Assembly (NCBI GenBank): GCA_020633055.1
Contig: JACKEJ010000015.1
Span: 124,001-188,000, forward strand
Origin: Sandaracinaceae bacterium
GTDB lineage: Bacteria > Myxococcota_A > Polyangia > Polyangiales > Houyiibacteriaceae
Direction of reading: 5' to 3'
Length of the DNA stretch: 64,000 bases
This document shows, piece by piece, positions 33,587 to 42,547 of this stretch. Within the stretch, counting starts at the first letter, position 1. Every line of letters starts with the position of its first letter. The position numbers and the translations under genes were made by a program. Under the pieces are notes generated by a model that did not search any database, had not been told where the DNA came from, and saw only the letters and a program-made list of their open reading frames with translations.

Positions 33587-34423
33587 ATGAAGAGCCCCTG
33601 CGAAGCATTGGTGATTGGCTACCGGCCCGACCTCGTGGCCGCCGAGTCCCTCAACATTGGGGTCCTCGTCGCCTGCCCGGAGCGCAACTTCCTGGGCGCC
33701 ATGTTCCTTCCGTCGTTCCGGCGCATCACCGCCGCGTTCCCAGCCGCAGACAAGGCACTGCTGCGCGGCATCGCGAAGGCCATCGAGACGGGCTGCGAGC
33801 ACGAGGCCCAGGACACGGGCAGCCTGTTCCCCACCAGCGCCGAGTCGTTCTTCCGACGCTTCGTCCCCGACACGGCGGGTGCCATCCGCATCACCCGCAC
33901 CGTCGCGGGCGTCACCTCGGACCCCGCCCAAACGCTCCGTGAGACCTTCGAGCGCCACGTGTCCTGCGAGGGCCCCCCGGCCCGCCGCACGCAATCGGAC
34001 GACGACCTGTGGCGACGCTTCTCGACGCTGCTCGAGTCGCGCGGGCTGCTTGCACAGGAGACGACCCACGAGGTGCAGGGCCCGAACTACACCGAGCGTT
34101 TCGCGCACGCGTGGAAGAACGGCGTCTGGCACGTCGCGCAGCCGGTGTCCCTCGACCTGACCGACAGCCACCGCATCCGTCTCAAAGCCATCGAATGGGC
34201 TGGGCGGCTCCAGATGGTGGAGCCTGCGCTCGAAGGCACGAAGGTGTACCTGCTGGTGGGCGCGACGGGTGGGGACGAAACACAGGACGAGGCTGCGGCA
34301 GCGAAGCAGGACGCGCTTGCCATTCTGCGTGACAAGGTCGAACGGCATCAGCTCGCGACCGTGGTCCGCGAGGACGGGATGGAAGAGCTGGCGGATAGGT
34401 TGCAGACGGCGATGCGCGCCTGA
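33587..34423 (+). CDS. DUF3037 family protein
   Basis: The product is 278 aa. The N-terminus has the DUF3037 signature: 'VIGYRPDL..ESLNIGVLV.CPE' (about 9-32), a strand followed by the conserved N-[IV]-G-V-L turn, then MFLPSFRRITAAF. The remainder is helical, ending in a charged helix. The family is of unknown function and frequently found beside regulatory or defence genes. Divergent orientation from the DUF3427 helicase suggests a shared control region, but the partner gene of the second helicase copy is absent. Confidence 0.85.
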   Translation: MKSPCEALVIGYRPDLVAAESLNIGVLVACPERNFLGAMFLPSFRRITAAFPAADKALLRGIAKAIETGCEHEAQDTGSLFPTSAESFFRRFVPDTAGAIRITRTVAGVTSDPAQTLRETFERHVSCEGPPARRTQSDDDLWRRFSTLLESRGLLAQETTHEVQGPNYTERFAHAWKNGVWHVAQPVSLDLTDSHRIRLKAIEWAGRLQMVEPALEGTKVYLLVGATGGDETQDEAAAAKQDALAILRDKVERHQLATVVREDGMEELADRLQTAMRA

Positions 34424-34533
34424 ACGCGTACGATGCTCTGCGTGCGCATCAATCCGAAGTGGGAGCAGGCCACCGTCGGGAACGGCGTTCGCTTCGGTTC
34501 GGCGAAAACCGTCAGTCGCTCCCCCAAACGCGG

Positions 34534-36945
34534 CTACAGCGCTTGCTGAAGCGCGAAGAGGGGCGCACGCCGCACGCACGCGCGGCCACCCGCGGTCTCA
34601 CTGAGCTCCACGACCCCTTGATTGGTACGCGATGCCCCAAGAAACCGGTCGCCGTCTCGGCTGGGCGCCACGGGTCTACCGGGCGCGATCTCCGTGTGGA
34701 CGAGCAGCGGGCCGCCGAGTCCACGCTGCACGTCGAACACGAAGAAGACCACCCGACGTGGATGCCTGTCGAACGGCGACCCCATCGTGACCGACAGCAA
34801 CACCGCAGACTCCTGCACGTCGTGAATGGTGACAGTACCCAGCAGGGGATCGGTGGTGGCGTCCAGCAGGATCCGGCTGCGGTCGGACTCGGCGTCATGA
34901 ACGGCGAGGGTGGCGCCGCCCCATGGTTGGTGAGCGGATGCCAACATGAAGGTGTAGCGTCCACTCCGAACCCAAGGCACGAACGTCTGGGCAGCGTCGA
35001 AGGCAATCTGCCCCGAAGCCGGCGCCAGGCAGCCCGGAGGCGTAGGCGGTCGACGACGCAGCGCAACACGTCGCGCCGGAATGGGTGCCGGCCAGCCCGC
35101 TTGCCATGCTCCGGCGACGACTCGGGCAGCGCCAAGCGGGATGGTCGGTTCGCAGTTGGCGGGCTCGGCGACGGGCACAGCCAACGCGGGTCCTCGATGT
35201 GTCGGCCCGCCTGGATACGGCGGTGCCGTGGGGCTCGGGCGCCACGCAATGCCTTCGAAGGTCTCGTCGGATTCGCTCACCGCTTCAGTCGAATTGGACC
35301 AGTAGGTCACGGTCTTGAACCGCTCCGTGGACGTCGCCTCCTGCGACCACCCACGAAACAAACAGCGTTCGAGGTCGACGTACACCGAGCGGTGCGTCGA
35401 CGTCCTCGACGCCTCTCCTGTCGACGAATAGTCCGCGACCATGCGTAGGGAGCCGCGCGCCGCAGACTCGCAGCGGGCCTCCGGGCGGGCACAGTCGCCG
35501 ACGAGGGCGAGGGGGGCCCGGGACCCACTCAGCAGCGGCACGAGCGTGGGACAGGCCGCGGCCAGCTCCTCGACGAGCGTCGCGTCACCTCCGGCGAGTA
35601 CCCGGTCGAATACGAACGACGGGACGGTGTAGCTCCACGGCTCGGTACCCTCCGCTTGGCTGGATCTCACCCAAGGCGCATCGAGAGGCATGACGTAGCT
35701 CCCGTGGTCGTCGAGTCGAACCATGGTGTTGACGGCGACGTCCCACCCCGCACGCCCTGAGGGTTGCCACGTCCTCTGCACGTAGGCGTGCGGATTCCCC
35801 GGCAACGGCATCGGCTCGAGCGCGGCAACTCCGTCGAGCGCCGCGCGCGGCAGCCCACCAGCCGCCGCGCTCCGATTGCGCTCCAGTAGTAGCTGCAGGG
35901 ATGCCGGCCGGGAGGCTGCGTCGCCAACGGCCACCCACGCCGACAGCGACCCGACTCCCGCTGCGCGTCGTGCGGTCCTGAAGTTGGCGGATGGGGCGGC
36001 CAGCACAAAGAGCAACGGCTGCTCTTTCGCCTCTACCCACACCGAGGTTGTGTGTCCCTGCCACTCACCATGTCGCTCACAGGATGGAACGGCACGCCCG
36101 CCCATGGGGCTCACCGTCCGAAGCGACGGCGGTGCGCCGGGTAGCTCTCCAGCCAGCCGGTCCAAGACGCGACATCCGCTCATGTCTTCCGTGAGGAAGT
36201 CATCGGGTGCTCGAACGATCAACTCCGCTCCTGCCGCCGCCCCTCCGAGTTGTCCGCGAAACCGACGGGCCTCGAACCCATCCCGGCGTGGGTCCACGTC
36301 GAGCAGGTCGAAGCCAGGCGGTGTCACGATGTGATGGCTTCGGACGAAGACTTCGTCGGCGGCCCAACCGTGACCGGGTTCCTTCACGAGGTCCGCAATG
36401 GAAGCGGTCTCAGCCAGCAGCGCGGCCACAAGCTGGAAGCGGCTGGCTGAGACCGACGCGCCAACACACACGTCGCCGTGCTCCTGTGGCGGGCAAAGCC
36501 ACTCCAGCCTTGCGACCAGCTCGCGCGCGCGGTCGACCTCCAGCGCCAGAGTGCCGGCCGGTGCGGCAGGAAGACCAGGCGGCGACGGCAGCGACCGCCC
36601 AGCCGTCTCGCTCTCCCAGGCCCAACGCGCCAGCCTGCTCACGTCTTCGAAGCTCGGGGAGAGGGCGTCCCCCGTCGATGACGCACACGGCCCGTGAGTC
36701 GTGAGCTCATCAACGGCGCGAGCACACGCGGCCACCTCCCGCAGCGGCATCCCGAGCGAGCGCTGGAGCTCGACCGCTGCGGCCACAACGCGCTGCCAGC
36801 GGACGTCACTGTCACCGCGCGGAGGAGCCGCTGGTGCTGGAACGGCCCCGGGGTGCGCTCCGGTGTGTTGCATCGCAGGGGGCGGACCACAGGCAGTCGC
36901 GAGCATCGCAAGCGCCACCAGTCCCATCGTACCTCGGCCAGGCAT
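34534..36945 (-). CDS. Large hypothetical lipoprotein
   Basis: The product is 803 aa from ATG 36943-36945 with a lipobox LATAC at about residue 19 and a Pro/Ala linker to residue 45. The body is a mix of helical (50-180) and long beta-rich regions (200-800) without catalytic motifs; HGEWQGHTTSVWVEA and FVFDRVLAGGDATLVEELAA are examples. The tail has a second beta domain (RYTFMLASAHQPWGGATLAV, VVFFVFDVQRG) resembling a propeller blade pair. It is one of several oversized lipoproteins in the window with this general plan. Function unknown. Confidence 0.65.
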   Translation of the reverse strand: MPGRGTMGLVALAMLATACGPPPAMQHTGAHPGAVPAPAAPPRGDSDVRWQRVVAAAVELQRSLGMPLREVAACARAVDELTTHGPCASSTGDALSPSFEDVSRLARWAWESETAGRSLPSPPGLPAAPAGTLALEVDRARELVARLEWLCPPQEHGDVCVGASVSASRFQLVAALLAETASIADLVKEPGHGWAADEVFVRSHHIVTPPGFDLLDVDPRRDGFEARRFRGQLGGAAAGAELIVRAPDDFLTEDMSGCRVLDRLAGELPGAPPSLRTVSPMGGRAVPSCERHGEWQGHTTSVWVEAKEQPLLFVLAAPSANFRTARRAAGVGSLSAWVAVGDAASRPASLQLLLERNRSAAAGGLPRAALDGVAALEPMPLPGNPHAYVQRTWQPSGRAGWDVAVNTMVRLDDHGSYVMPLDAPWVRSSQAEGTEPWSYTVPSFVFDRVLAGGDATLVEELAAACPTLVPLLSGSRAPLALVGDCARPEARCESAARGSLRMVADYSSTGEASRTSTHRSVYVDLERCLFRGWSQEATSTERFKTVTYWSNSTEAVSESDETFEGIAWRPSPTAPPYPGGPTHRGPALAVPVAEPANCEPTIPLGAARVVAGAWQAGWPAPIPARRVALRRRPPTPPGCLAPASGQIAFDAAQTFVPWVRSGRYTFMLASAHQPWGGATLAVHDAESDRSRILLDATTDPLLGTVTIHDVQESAVLLSVTMGSPFDRHPRRVVFFVFDVQRGLGGPLLVHTEIAPGRPVAPSRDGDRFLGASRTNQGVVELSETAGGRACVRRAPLFALQQAL

Positions 36946-37056
36946 GCAGTTCGCGGAGCGTACCATTGGGATCGCGGCAGTGCTCACAGAGAGGCACCTC
37001 GAGTCGATGACCGCCCCCGTCCTCGACACCCGTGCTCCCAGCAAGGACCGGAACGG

Positions 37057-37425
37057 TCAGTCGAGCATCACGCCCCAGCCATCCGAGTTGCCACCCAACG
37101 GACCCGCGAGGCGGTCCAGATCAGCTTGGATGCGCATGATCTCGTCGTACGCCGGCACCATCTCCACGCGCGCGTACACGGCCCATGACGGACCAAACTC
37201 TTCGTCGTCTGGGTCGACCTCGCCGCTCTCGTCCGGCTCGCCCTCGTCGAAGACGATCTCGCAGTCGTAGCCGGCCCGCGCCAACGCCTGACTGACAGCC
37301 TCGGCCGACGATCGGTCGGGCACCGCAACGGGGAAGTCGATGACTAGCGGCTGGGACATGTCGACGCCGTCCGCAGCAAGGGCAGCCAACACCGCACCGT
37401 CATCGTCGTCTGGATAGCTCGTCAT
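37057..37425 (-). CDS. RraB-family (ribonuclease E inhibitor B-like) protein
   Basis: The product is 122 aa from ATG 37423-37425. It matches the RraB pattern throughout: YPDDDDGAVLAALAADGVDM, PLVIDFPVAVPDRSSAEAV, a Gly-Tyr before the second strand, SWAVYARVEMVPAYDEIMRI and the closing GGNSDGWGVML. In E. coli RraB binds RNase E and slows mRNA decay; outside gammaproteobacteria the family is widespread and the partner is often unknown. The length is near the family norm. Confidence 0.85.
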   Translation of the reverse strand: MTSYPDDDDGAVLAALAADGVDMSQPLVIDFPVAVPDRSSAEAVSQALARAGYDCEIVFDEGEPDESGEVDPDDEEFGPSWAVYARVEMVPAYDEIMRIQADLDRLAGPLGGNSDGWGVMLD

Positions 37426-37505
37426 GTCGTGCGGCTTTAGCTCGTCGTCCGCCGCGTGCAATGCGTGGTCTCGACGCGTCGCGCGGCGCCGCATAGGCTC
37501 CATCT

Positions 37506-37757
37506 ATGTCCAGCACCCCATCAAGCATCCAAGCTGCGCCTGCAGCACAGGCCTCGAGCGATGCGGCTTCCCCTACGGATGCGTTGTCCGAGGAGGAGCT
37601 GCTCGCACACGTGCTCTCCGGTGCCGGAGGCCGAGTGCGCGCGGCCGTGGAGCGACTGACGACGATGGGCATCATCGACGAACGCGGAAAGGTGCTGGTA
37701 GAGGAGCTGCCGCGCGACATGCGCCCGGACTCGAAGACCACAGTCGTCACGGGCTGA
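37506..37757 (+). CDS. Small conserved protein, paralog of 27308 gene
   Basis: The product is 83 aa, the same length as its paralog. The N-terminus is diverged but similar in composition; from residue 27 on the two are close (LSEEELLAHVLSGAGGRVRA; VERLTTMGIIDERGKVL) and the tail RDMRPDSKTTVVTG differs at one position. It is followed nine bases later by a 22-codon stump of a zeta-type kinase gene. The small gene is intact although its kinase is lost, as expected for a candidate antitoxin that outlives its toxin. Confidence 0.7.
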   Translation: MSSTPSSIQAAPAAQASSDAASPTDALSEEELLAHVLSGAGGRVRAAVERLTTMGIIDERGKVLVEELPRDMRPDSKTTVVTG

Positions 37758-37766
37758 CGCATCGCC

Positions 37767-37835
37767 ATGCGCCCTCGCATATTGGTAGGTCTGGCCGCGT
37801 CCGCACGGCATCAGCACGCCCACCGGAAGGCCTAG
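37767..37835 (+). pseudogene. Stump of a zeta-type kinase gene
   Basis: ATG 37767 starts MRPRILVGLAAS, corresponding to MLPRMSVVAGPPG of the kinase at 27569, and the DNA from the preceding stop codon to about 37790 is clearly similar in the two loci (GGGCTGA..CATCG, then CCTCGCAT). After about eight codons the similarity ends and a stop appears at 37833. No P-loop remains. The body of the kinase has been deleted. Confidence 0.6.
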
Positions 37836-37946
37836 CTGGACCTGGGACATCTCCAAGCTAGCGAGCTGGTGAAGGCGCAGCTCTCCCTCCGCGCGTAGGG
37901 CGACGGGGAGGTGGCTCCGCCGGACTCCGCGTGCCAGAAGGGGGTC

Positions 37947-38951
37947 ATGCAAGGACACACGTCACGGACAGTTGGCGCCGAACCCTCTGTCTCCACGCGC
38001 GCCGCATGGTGGGCGCTCCAGGGCGCGCTCGTCGCGGTCGCCTTCGCGTTTCCCGCCACGGGCCACGCGCAGGACTACGGCCCGTTCGAGTGCAGCGCCG
38101 ACGCCTCGAACGTGGAGGCGGTGCTGGAGCGGCACGTGGCCCAGCGCCTTCCCGTGTATGAGCGCGTGCGCGTTGCGCGCGCCGCGTATCGTGACGCCCG
38201 GATCGCGCTCCTTGCCGCGAGGCGTGGCGAGGTGCAGGTCACGATGGAGCAAGGCCAAGCGCTAGAGGCCCAGCAGGCACGCACAGAGGGGTGGCTGCGT
38301 GCGGAAGACGAGCTCTATCGCGCGTGGCAGCGGTGCTACGGCGAGCTGCGTCGCATTCGGCGCTACCTGCCGAGGGCCGTGCATCACTTGCGTCTGTCGC
38401 TGGCGCTGGACGGTGCGCTCTGGTCCATGCCCAACCAGGACTACGAACCCGACGATGGCGACTATTGGGATGATGACTACTCCCGCGTCTGGTACCGCAC
38501 GCCGGGCGCGTCGCTGCAGGTGGGTTGGGAGCGCTTCTACACGCAGCGCCTGGGCGTGCAGATCAACGGGACCTTCGCCGTGGGACAGGGTCGCTTTCGA
38601 GCGTGCGTCACCATGGACTCGCTCGGATGCTATGGCCGCCCGGAGGCAGGGCGCGCCTTCACCGGGGCCCTGGATGTGGGGCTGCGCGTGTGGGTGGGGT
38701 CCATCGTGGTGCTTGGGTTCGGGGCCGAGTTTCGGGTGACACGCTTGCCCTTCACGGAGCGGGTGCAGCACGGCAACCGCTACAGCGTCAGCGAGCGCTT
38801 GCTCCCTGCCCTGCTGGCGCGCATCGGGCCCGAGATCCTGCTCAGCGCGGACGGGCGCTGGTGGGTGTCGCCGTCCGTTGGTCTCGGGCGGCTCCTGAAC
38901 CAGTCCGGCTTCGTGCTCGTGTCCAGCCTGCGCCTGGGCTACTTGCTCTGA
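37947..38951 (+). CDS. Exported protein with coiled coil and beta-barrel-like domain
   Basis: The product is 334 aa from ATG 37947 (GGGGG site nearby; ATG 37911 is possible). A signal peptide ends at ATGHAQ. Residues 45-130 are a long charged helix likely to form a coiled coil (RVRVARAAYRDARIALLAAR). Residues 140-334 alternate strands with aromatic girdles and end with Leu-rich RLGYLL, as in outer-membrane beta-barrels (GALDVGLRVWVGSIVVLGFG). An acidic Tyr/Asp loop (DYEPDDGDYWDDDY) may bind metal. It is probably an outer-membrane protein of unknown role. Confidence 0.65.
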   Translation: MQGHTSRTVGAEPSVSTRAAWWALQGALVAVAFAFPATGHAQDYGPFECSADASNVEAVLERHVAQRLPVYERVRVARAAYRDARIALLAARRGEVQVTMEQGQALEAQQARTEGWLRAEDELYRAWQRCYGELRRIRRYLPRAVHHLRLSLALDGALWSMPNQDYEPDDGDYWDDDYSRVWYRTPGASLQVGWERFYTQRLGVQINGTFAVGQGRFRACVTMDSLGCYGRPEAGRAFTGALDVGLRVWVGSIVVLGFGAEFRVTRLPFTERVQHGNRYSVSERLLPALLARIGPEILLSADGRWWVSPSVGLGRLLNQSGFVLVSSLRLGYLL

Positions 38952-39085
38952 CGACTCCGCGTTGAGACAGCGAGTGAGCGGCTCGTCGTGAAGGGCAGCT
39001 CCATCATGGCCCGCATCCGGGCGCGAGCGGCAGCGCTGCGGGTGGTCCGCGCGCGGCATTGTCCGGCGCGGCGGCTCGGACTACC

Positions 39086-39262
39086 GTGCACGCCGTGATC
39101 TACTTGGTCGTCGTGCTGGTAGTGCTCATGGGCTTGGGCAAGTGGTGGAGCGTTCAGCAGGCAGCCGACCAGCGGCGCGAGTTGACCGCGCTCCGCCGCG
39201 AGCTGGCGATGAACCGCGTGGAGAGCGACACCGACGAGGCGACATGCCGCGACGAATCCTGA
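39086..39262 (+). CDS. Small membrane protein with coiled-coil tail
   Basis: The product is about 58 aa from GTG 39086 (TTG 39059 and GTG 39095 are alternatives). One transmembrane helix (VIYLVVVLVVLMGLGKWW) is followed by a charged helix (QQAADQRRELTALRRELAM). It overlaps the start of the signal peptidase gene by 19 bases, so the two are probably co-translated. This layout is reminiscent of FtsB-like or small accessory proteins, but no family can be named. Confidence 0.5.
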   Translation: MHAVIYLVVVLVVLMGLGKWWSVQQAADQRRELTALRRELAMNRVESDTDEATCRDES

Positions 39263-39834
39263 AGAAGCGCGCTGCGCAGGTCCTGCTCGTCACGGTCGCG
39301 GCGGCGTTCATGGGCTGCTCAGCCTTCCTCGAGAGCTGGACCTCGAGTGGGCCAAGTATGTGGCCCGCGCTGTACGAACAGCGCTTCCTCACTACGCTCA
39401 CTCCGTTCACGTCGCTGCGCCGCGGGGACATCGTGGTCTTTCGTCTCCCCCACGAAGACGTCACGGCGGTCAAGCGTGTGGTCGGCTTGCCGGGTGATAC
39501 GGTCGAAGTGCGTGACGGCCGCGTCTTCATCGACGGGCGTGCGTTGGGCGCAGAACGCGACGTTGCGTGCCCTGCTGGGCCCGAGTGGCTCGGACCCGAG
39601 TTGGTCTGCTGGGTCGAATCCGCCGGAGACCATCGCTGGCTCGCGGCTCGCGGCACCGACGGCCCGGCCGCCGACCTGTCGAACGTTGGTCCCGTCGTGG
39701 TTCCTCCGGGGGCCTACTACGTCGTCGGAGACATGCGCACGCAGTCGAACGACAGCCGCAATCCGAGCATCGGCACCGTTCCCTGGTCGCGTGTCGAAGG
39801 GCGCCTGGTGTGGGGCGAAGCGGAGCCGCCCTAG
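39244..39834 (+). CDS. Signal peptidase I (S26 family)
   Basis: The product is 196 aa. It contains the S26 boxes: SSGPSMWPAL with catalytic Ser38, RRGDIVVFR (59-67), VKRVVGLPGD with catalytic Lys77, and GDMRTQSNDSR (162-172). It would cleave signal peptides at the outer face of the inner membrane. Unusually short for a Gram-negative LepB, it has one N-terminal hydrophobic segment, and this ends in a lipobox-like AFMGC, so the enzyme could itself be lipid-anchored. The overlap with the upstream small membrane gene suggests a joint unit. It is likely an accessory peptidase, not the housekeeping one. Confidence 0.9.
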   Translation: MPRRILKKRAAQVLLVTVAAAFMGCSAFLESWTSSGPSMWPALYEQRFLTTLTPFTSLRRGDIVVFRLPHEDVTAVKRVVGLPGDTVEVRDGRVFIDGRALGAERDVACPAGPEWLGPELVCWVESAGDHRWLAARGTDGPAADLSNVGPVVVPPGAYYVVGDMRTQSNDSRNPSIGTVPWSRVEGRLVWGEAEPP

Positions 39835-39871
39835 CCGTGTCGTTGTCCATCAGCACCCGCTCGGGATTACG

Positions 39872-40711
39872 TCAAGAGTCCGGCTCCACGATGGGGTTGC
39901 CACGCTCTCGCACCCCCACGCAGCGCTGAACAGCGACGCGCCCGTCCGCGGCGGCGGCGCGGACCGCGGCCGAAACGTCGGCCACGAGCGCGATCACGGC
40001 GTCAGGGGCGCGCTCGGGGTCAGTGCGCACGGCAAGGCCCGCCGTCGCGGCCACGTTCTCGAGCACGCGCGACTCGGGCGCCGAACGAGCGCGGCCCAAG
40101 TTGCGCAGCGACCAACCCAAGTCCCGCAGCGTGGCCCGGAGTTGGTTGCGCGAGACAGACGTGGTCCCTGGCGTCACGCGCCGCGCGAGCGCCATGAACA
40201 GCTGTGCACTCGCGGGCGCCCTGGACCCGTGTTCGAACGGTGGGAGCGCCCGTGCCTGTGCTGCCGCCTCGTGCTCGCCAATGCGCTCCAAGATCAGAGG
40301 CGTCAGACGATGCACCGCCAGACCCGCGGCGACCACGCCCGTCGTCTCGGGGTCGCACACCGGCCGGCCCGTGGTGGGATGGAGCGCACCAAACCCGTAC
40401 CCGAAGGCGCGCACGTCGGGTGACGCGCCAGGAGGCAAGCTGATGTCCACCCGCCCGAGCCGCTCGGCGAGCTCCGGTGCCGCCGACGATGTGGCGCGCA
40501 CCAGCCGCGCAAGCGTCGGGATGCCATCGGGCAGCCGCGGCGGGCGCCGCGCGGCGCTGTTCCCAGGCACTAAGCCACACGCCAGGAGCATGACGGCGAT
40601 CACCCGCAGAGCCGCGCTCCGTCGCCTGCCCCATGTCCATCGCGGACGTTGGGTGCCGCGACCCAGGAGATCTGGGACGGTTTGGGCGAGCGGTTGATGT
40701 TCCTCGTGCAT
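39872..40711 (-). CDS. Secreted or lipid-anchored hypothetical protein, duplicate A
   Basis: The product is 279 aa from ATG 40709-40711. After an unusually long basic N-terminus, a hydrophobic core (ALRVIAVMLLACGLVPG) contains a lipobox LLAC in this copy, whereas copy B has Ser in place of Cys. The mature part is helical, with ATSSAAPELAERLGRVD, LAVHRLTPLILERIGEHEAA, and a short Cys pair (VQRCVG). No motif is recognised. It is divergent from the kinase gene. Confidence 0.65.
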   Translation of the reverse strand: MHEEHQPLAQTVPDLLGRGTQRPRWTWGRRRSAALRVIAVMLLACGLVPGNSAARRPPRLPDGIPTLARLVRATSSAAPELAERLGRVDISLPPGASPDVRAFGYGFGALHPTTGRPVCDPETTGVVAAGLAVHRLTPLILERIGEHEAAAQARALPPFEHGSRAPASAQLFMALARRVTPGTTSVSRNQLRATLRDLGWSLRNLGRARSAPESRVLENVAATAGLAVRTDPERAPDAVIALVADVSAAVRAAAADGRVAVQRCVGVRERGNPIVEPDS

Positions 40712-40902
40712 CGTGGCGGCTCCTCTCCGTGCTGCTGGCGGCAGCGCCGGAGCCGAACGAGCGTCGCTCGAGCAGCATTCCCGCGTGGACGGCAGGTGCA
40801 CGAAAAGCCATCCGCTGTGGCGACGACCCGGGTGTCACGAGCAGGCACCATGCCGGTCTGGGCAGAGGCCGCGATCAGCGGATCCATGGCACGCTGCATC
40901 GC

Positions 40903-41436
40903 ATGCTCATCGTCCTCTCCGGCCTCCCCGCGACGGGGAAGAGCACGCTCGGGGCTGCGCTCGCGCGGCGACTCTCGCTCCCGCTGTTCTCGGTCGATCC
41001 CATCGAAGCTGGGATGCTTCGCGCCGGGCTCTCCCAGGGCTTCGAGACGGGCCTCGCGGCGTACCTGGTGGCGCAAGCCCTGGTCGACTCTCAGCTGTCT
41101 CTCGGGCAGGGAGCGATCGTGGACGCCGTGAACGCCGAGGAGGCGGGCAAGGACACATGGCGTCACGTCGCGCGACACCACGCAACGCCCCTGTGCGTCG
41201 TCGAGTGCGTGTGTCCCGACGACCGCATTCACCGCGCACGGCTCGAGTCGCGACAGCGCGCGGTCGCTTCGGTGCTCCGAGAGCCCACATGGGACGACGT
41301 CCAGCGCCGACGACGCACGTACACGACCTGGGTCGAGCCCCACCTCCGCGTGGACACCCTGGAGCCCATCGACGAGCTCGTGGCTCATGTGCTCTCGTGG
41401 CTCCAGGAGAATGCTGCGGGCGCGCCCTCCCACTAG
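40903..41436 (+). CDS. P-loop (zeta/AAA_33-like) kinase, duplicate A
   Basis: The product is 177 aa from ATG 40903. It has Walker A GLPATGKST (7-15), FSVDPIE with the usual Asp after the P-loop, AIVDAVNAEE (the position of the ETT motif in zeta kinases), CVVECVCPDD, and an Arg-rich lid (RLESRQRAVASVLREPTWDD). The fold is that of small-molecule or zeta-toxin-like kinases that phosphorylate nucleotides, sugars or antibiotics; no substrate signature is clear. The copy at 54799-55332 encodes an identical protein. Confidence 0.85.
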   Translation: MLIVLSGLPATGKSTLGAALARRLSLPLFSVDPIEAGMLRAGLSQGFETGLAAYLVAQALVDSQLSLGQGAIVDAVNAEEAGKDTWRHVARHHATPLCVVECVCPDDRIHRARLESRQRAVASVLREPTWDDVQRRRRTYTTWVEPHLRVDTLEPIDELVAHVLSWLQENAAGAPSH

Positions 41437-41487
41437 CGCAAAGGCTGGGTTGGAGCGCCCGTCGGGGGTCATGCTAGAAGCGAATCG

Positions 41488-42489
41488 ATGGGAGCGTTCA
41501 TGCGGCTCAGGTTCTCGGCGTTCGTCATGTGTATTGCGCTGCTCGTCCCGTGGGTATCACACGGGCAGGCGAGCCGCCCCGCCCCTGTCGCGAGCGCGAT
41601 GCCGCCGTGGATGCCTCCCGCGTGTTGGGCCATGCCGCTTGAACGCGGGAACGTCTTTGCGTCGCCGACTGGGGTCGACCCCATCTTCACCATCAATGCG
41701 TCTGCGCAGTACGCCATCGTCGGTCCTGTCGCACGCGGGCGCGTCCCCGTGCGCATGGTCAGTCCAATTCGCAGCGGCACGCTCTACATGGACGAGACCG
41801 ATTGCCACGTCGTCGCGCTGGCGCGCGGCTCGCTCGTAGGCGTTCCAATTTCCTTCGATGCGGGGGACTCGTTCATCGTCGCAGGGCCTGGCGCGACCGA
41901 GGGAACGACACGCGTGCGCGCGCGGGTGAAGATCATGGAGCTGAGGGGGATGTCCGATCGTCTCCAGGAGCTGGGGGTGTACGAAGGCGACATCCCGACC
42001 GCGCAGCTGGGCGCAGAGTGGCCAGCTGTGCCGGACCGCCTCCCGAGGCTGAGCCGAGCCATCGTCACCGGCCAACTCTCACTGAGCGCTGAACCGGGCG
42101 GCGTTCCGTTCCAGACGTTCAACCTGATGGATGGGACGCCGCTTGCAGTGGTCCGCCGCGAAGGCAAGCACACCGCCGTCCGCGTCGGAGACGGCCCGTA
42201 CGTCTACGGGTGGACGGAGGCGGTGTTGGCGCGAGATCCGGAAACGTGGGCCATCGGTGCCCTCGGCCCCCACACGAGCGGGCCACCGCCGGTCGTGCCG
42301 CACATCCGTGAAGGCACCGAAATCCAGCTACGGCCTGGCGTCGCGGTCGTCACGACTAGGGCCCTACCCGTTCTGCCGGGTGCTCGGCAGCCAAACGGTC
42401 GCGTCACCATCGAACTGCGGCGAGGACGGGGCGTGCTGCTCACCGGGGTGGTGGACGCCAGCGACGTCTCGGTGGGGCCCCTGCCGTGA
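41488..42489 (+). CDS. Secreted hypothetical protein, duplicate A (intact)
   Basis: The product is 333 aa with a signal peptide (FSAFVMCIALLVPWVSHGQA). The mature protein is beta-rich, with SH3-like segments (AIVGPVARGRVPVRMVSPI, PLAVVRREGKHTAVRVGD, GPYVYGWTEAVLARDPE) and ends RGVLLTGVVDASDVSVGPL. It lies 51 bp downstream of the kinase gene and is probably co-transcribed. Copy B (55384) is truncated by an IS3 element, so this is the only complete version in the window. Confidence 0.7.
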   Translation: MGAFMRLRFSAFVMCIALLVPWVSHGQASRPAPVASAMPPWMPPACWAMPLERGNVFASPTGVDPIFTINASAQYAIVGPVARGRVPVRMVSPIRSGTLYMDETDCHVVALARGSLVGVPISFDAGDSFIVAGPGATEGTTRVRARVKIMELRGMSDRLQELGVYEGDIPTAQLGAEWPAVPDRLPRLSRAIVTGQLSLSAEPGGVPFQTFNLMDGTPLAVVRREGKHTAVRVGDGPYVYGWTEAVLARDPETWAIGALGPHTSGPPPVVPHIREGTEIQLRPGVAVVTTRALPVLPGARQPNGRVTIELRRGRGVLLTGVVDASDVSVGPLP

Positions 42490-42547
42490 CATCGACGCAC
42501 GCGCGTTCGACGACAAGCGTAGAGACCTACCGTCCGAGAGCTGGGTG

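Noticed and set aside
31371..33590. 739-codon open frame on the plus strand
   Set aside because: Lies entirely antisense to the PLD-helicase-DUF3427 gene, whose motifs are unambiguous.
34433..34549. 38-codon ORF between the DUF3037 gene and the large lipoprotein
   Set aside because: No ribosome binding site, overlaps the 3' end of the convergent gene, and has no sign of conservation.
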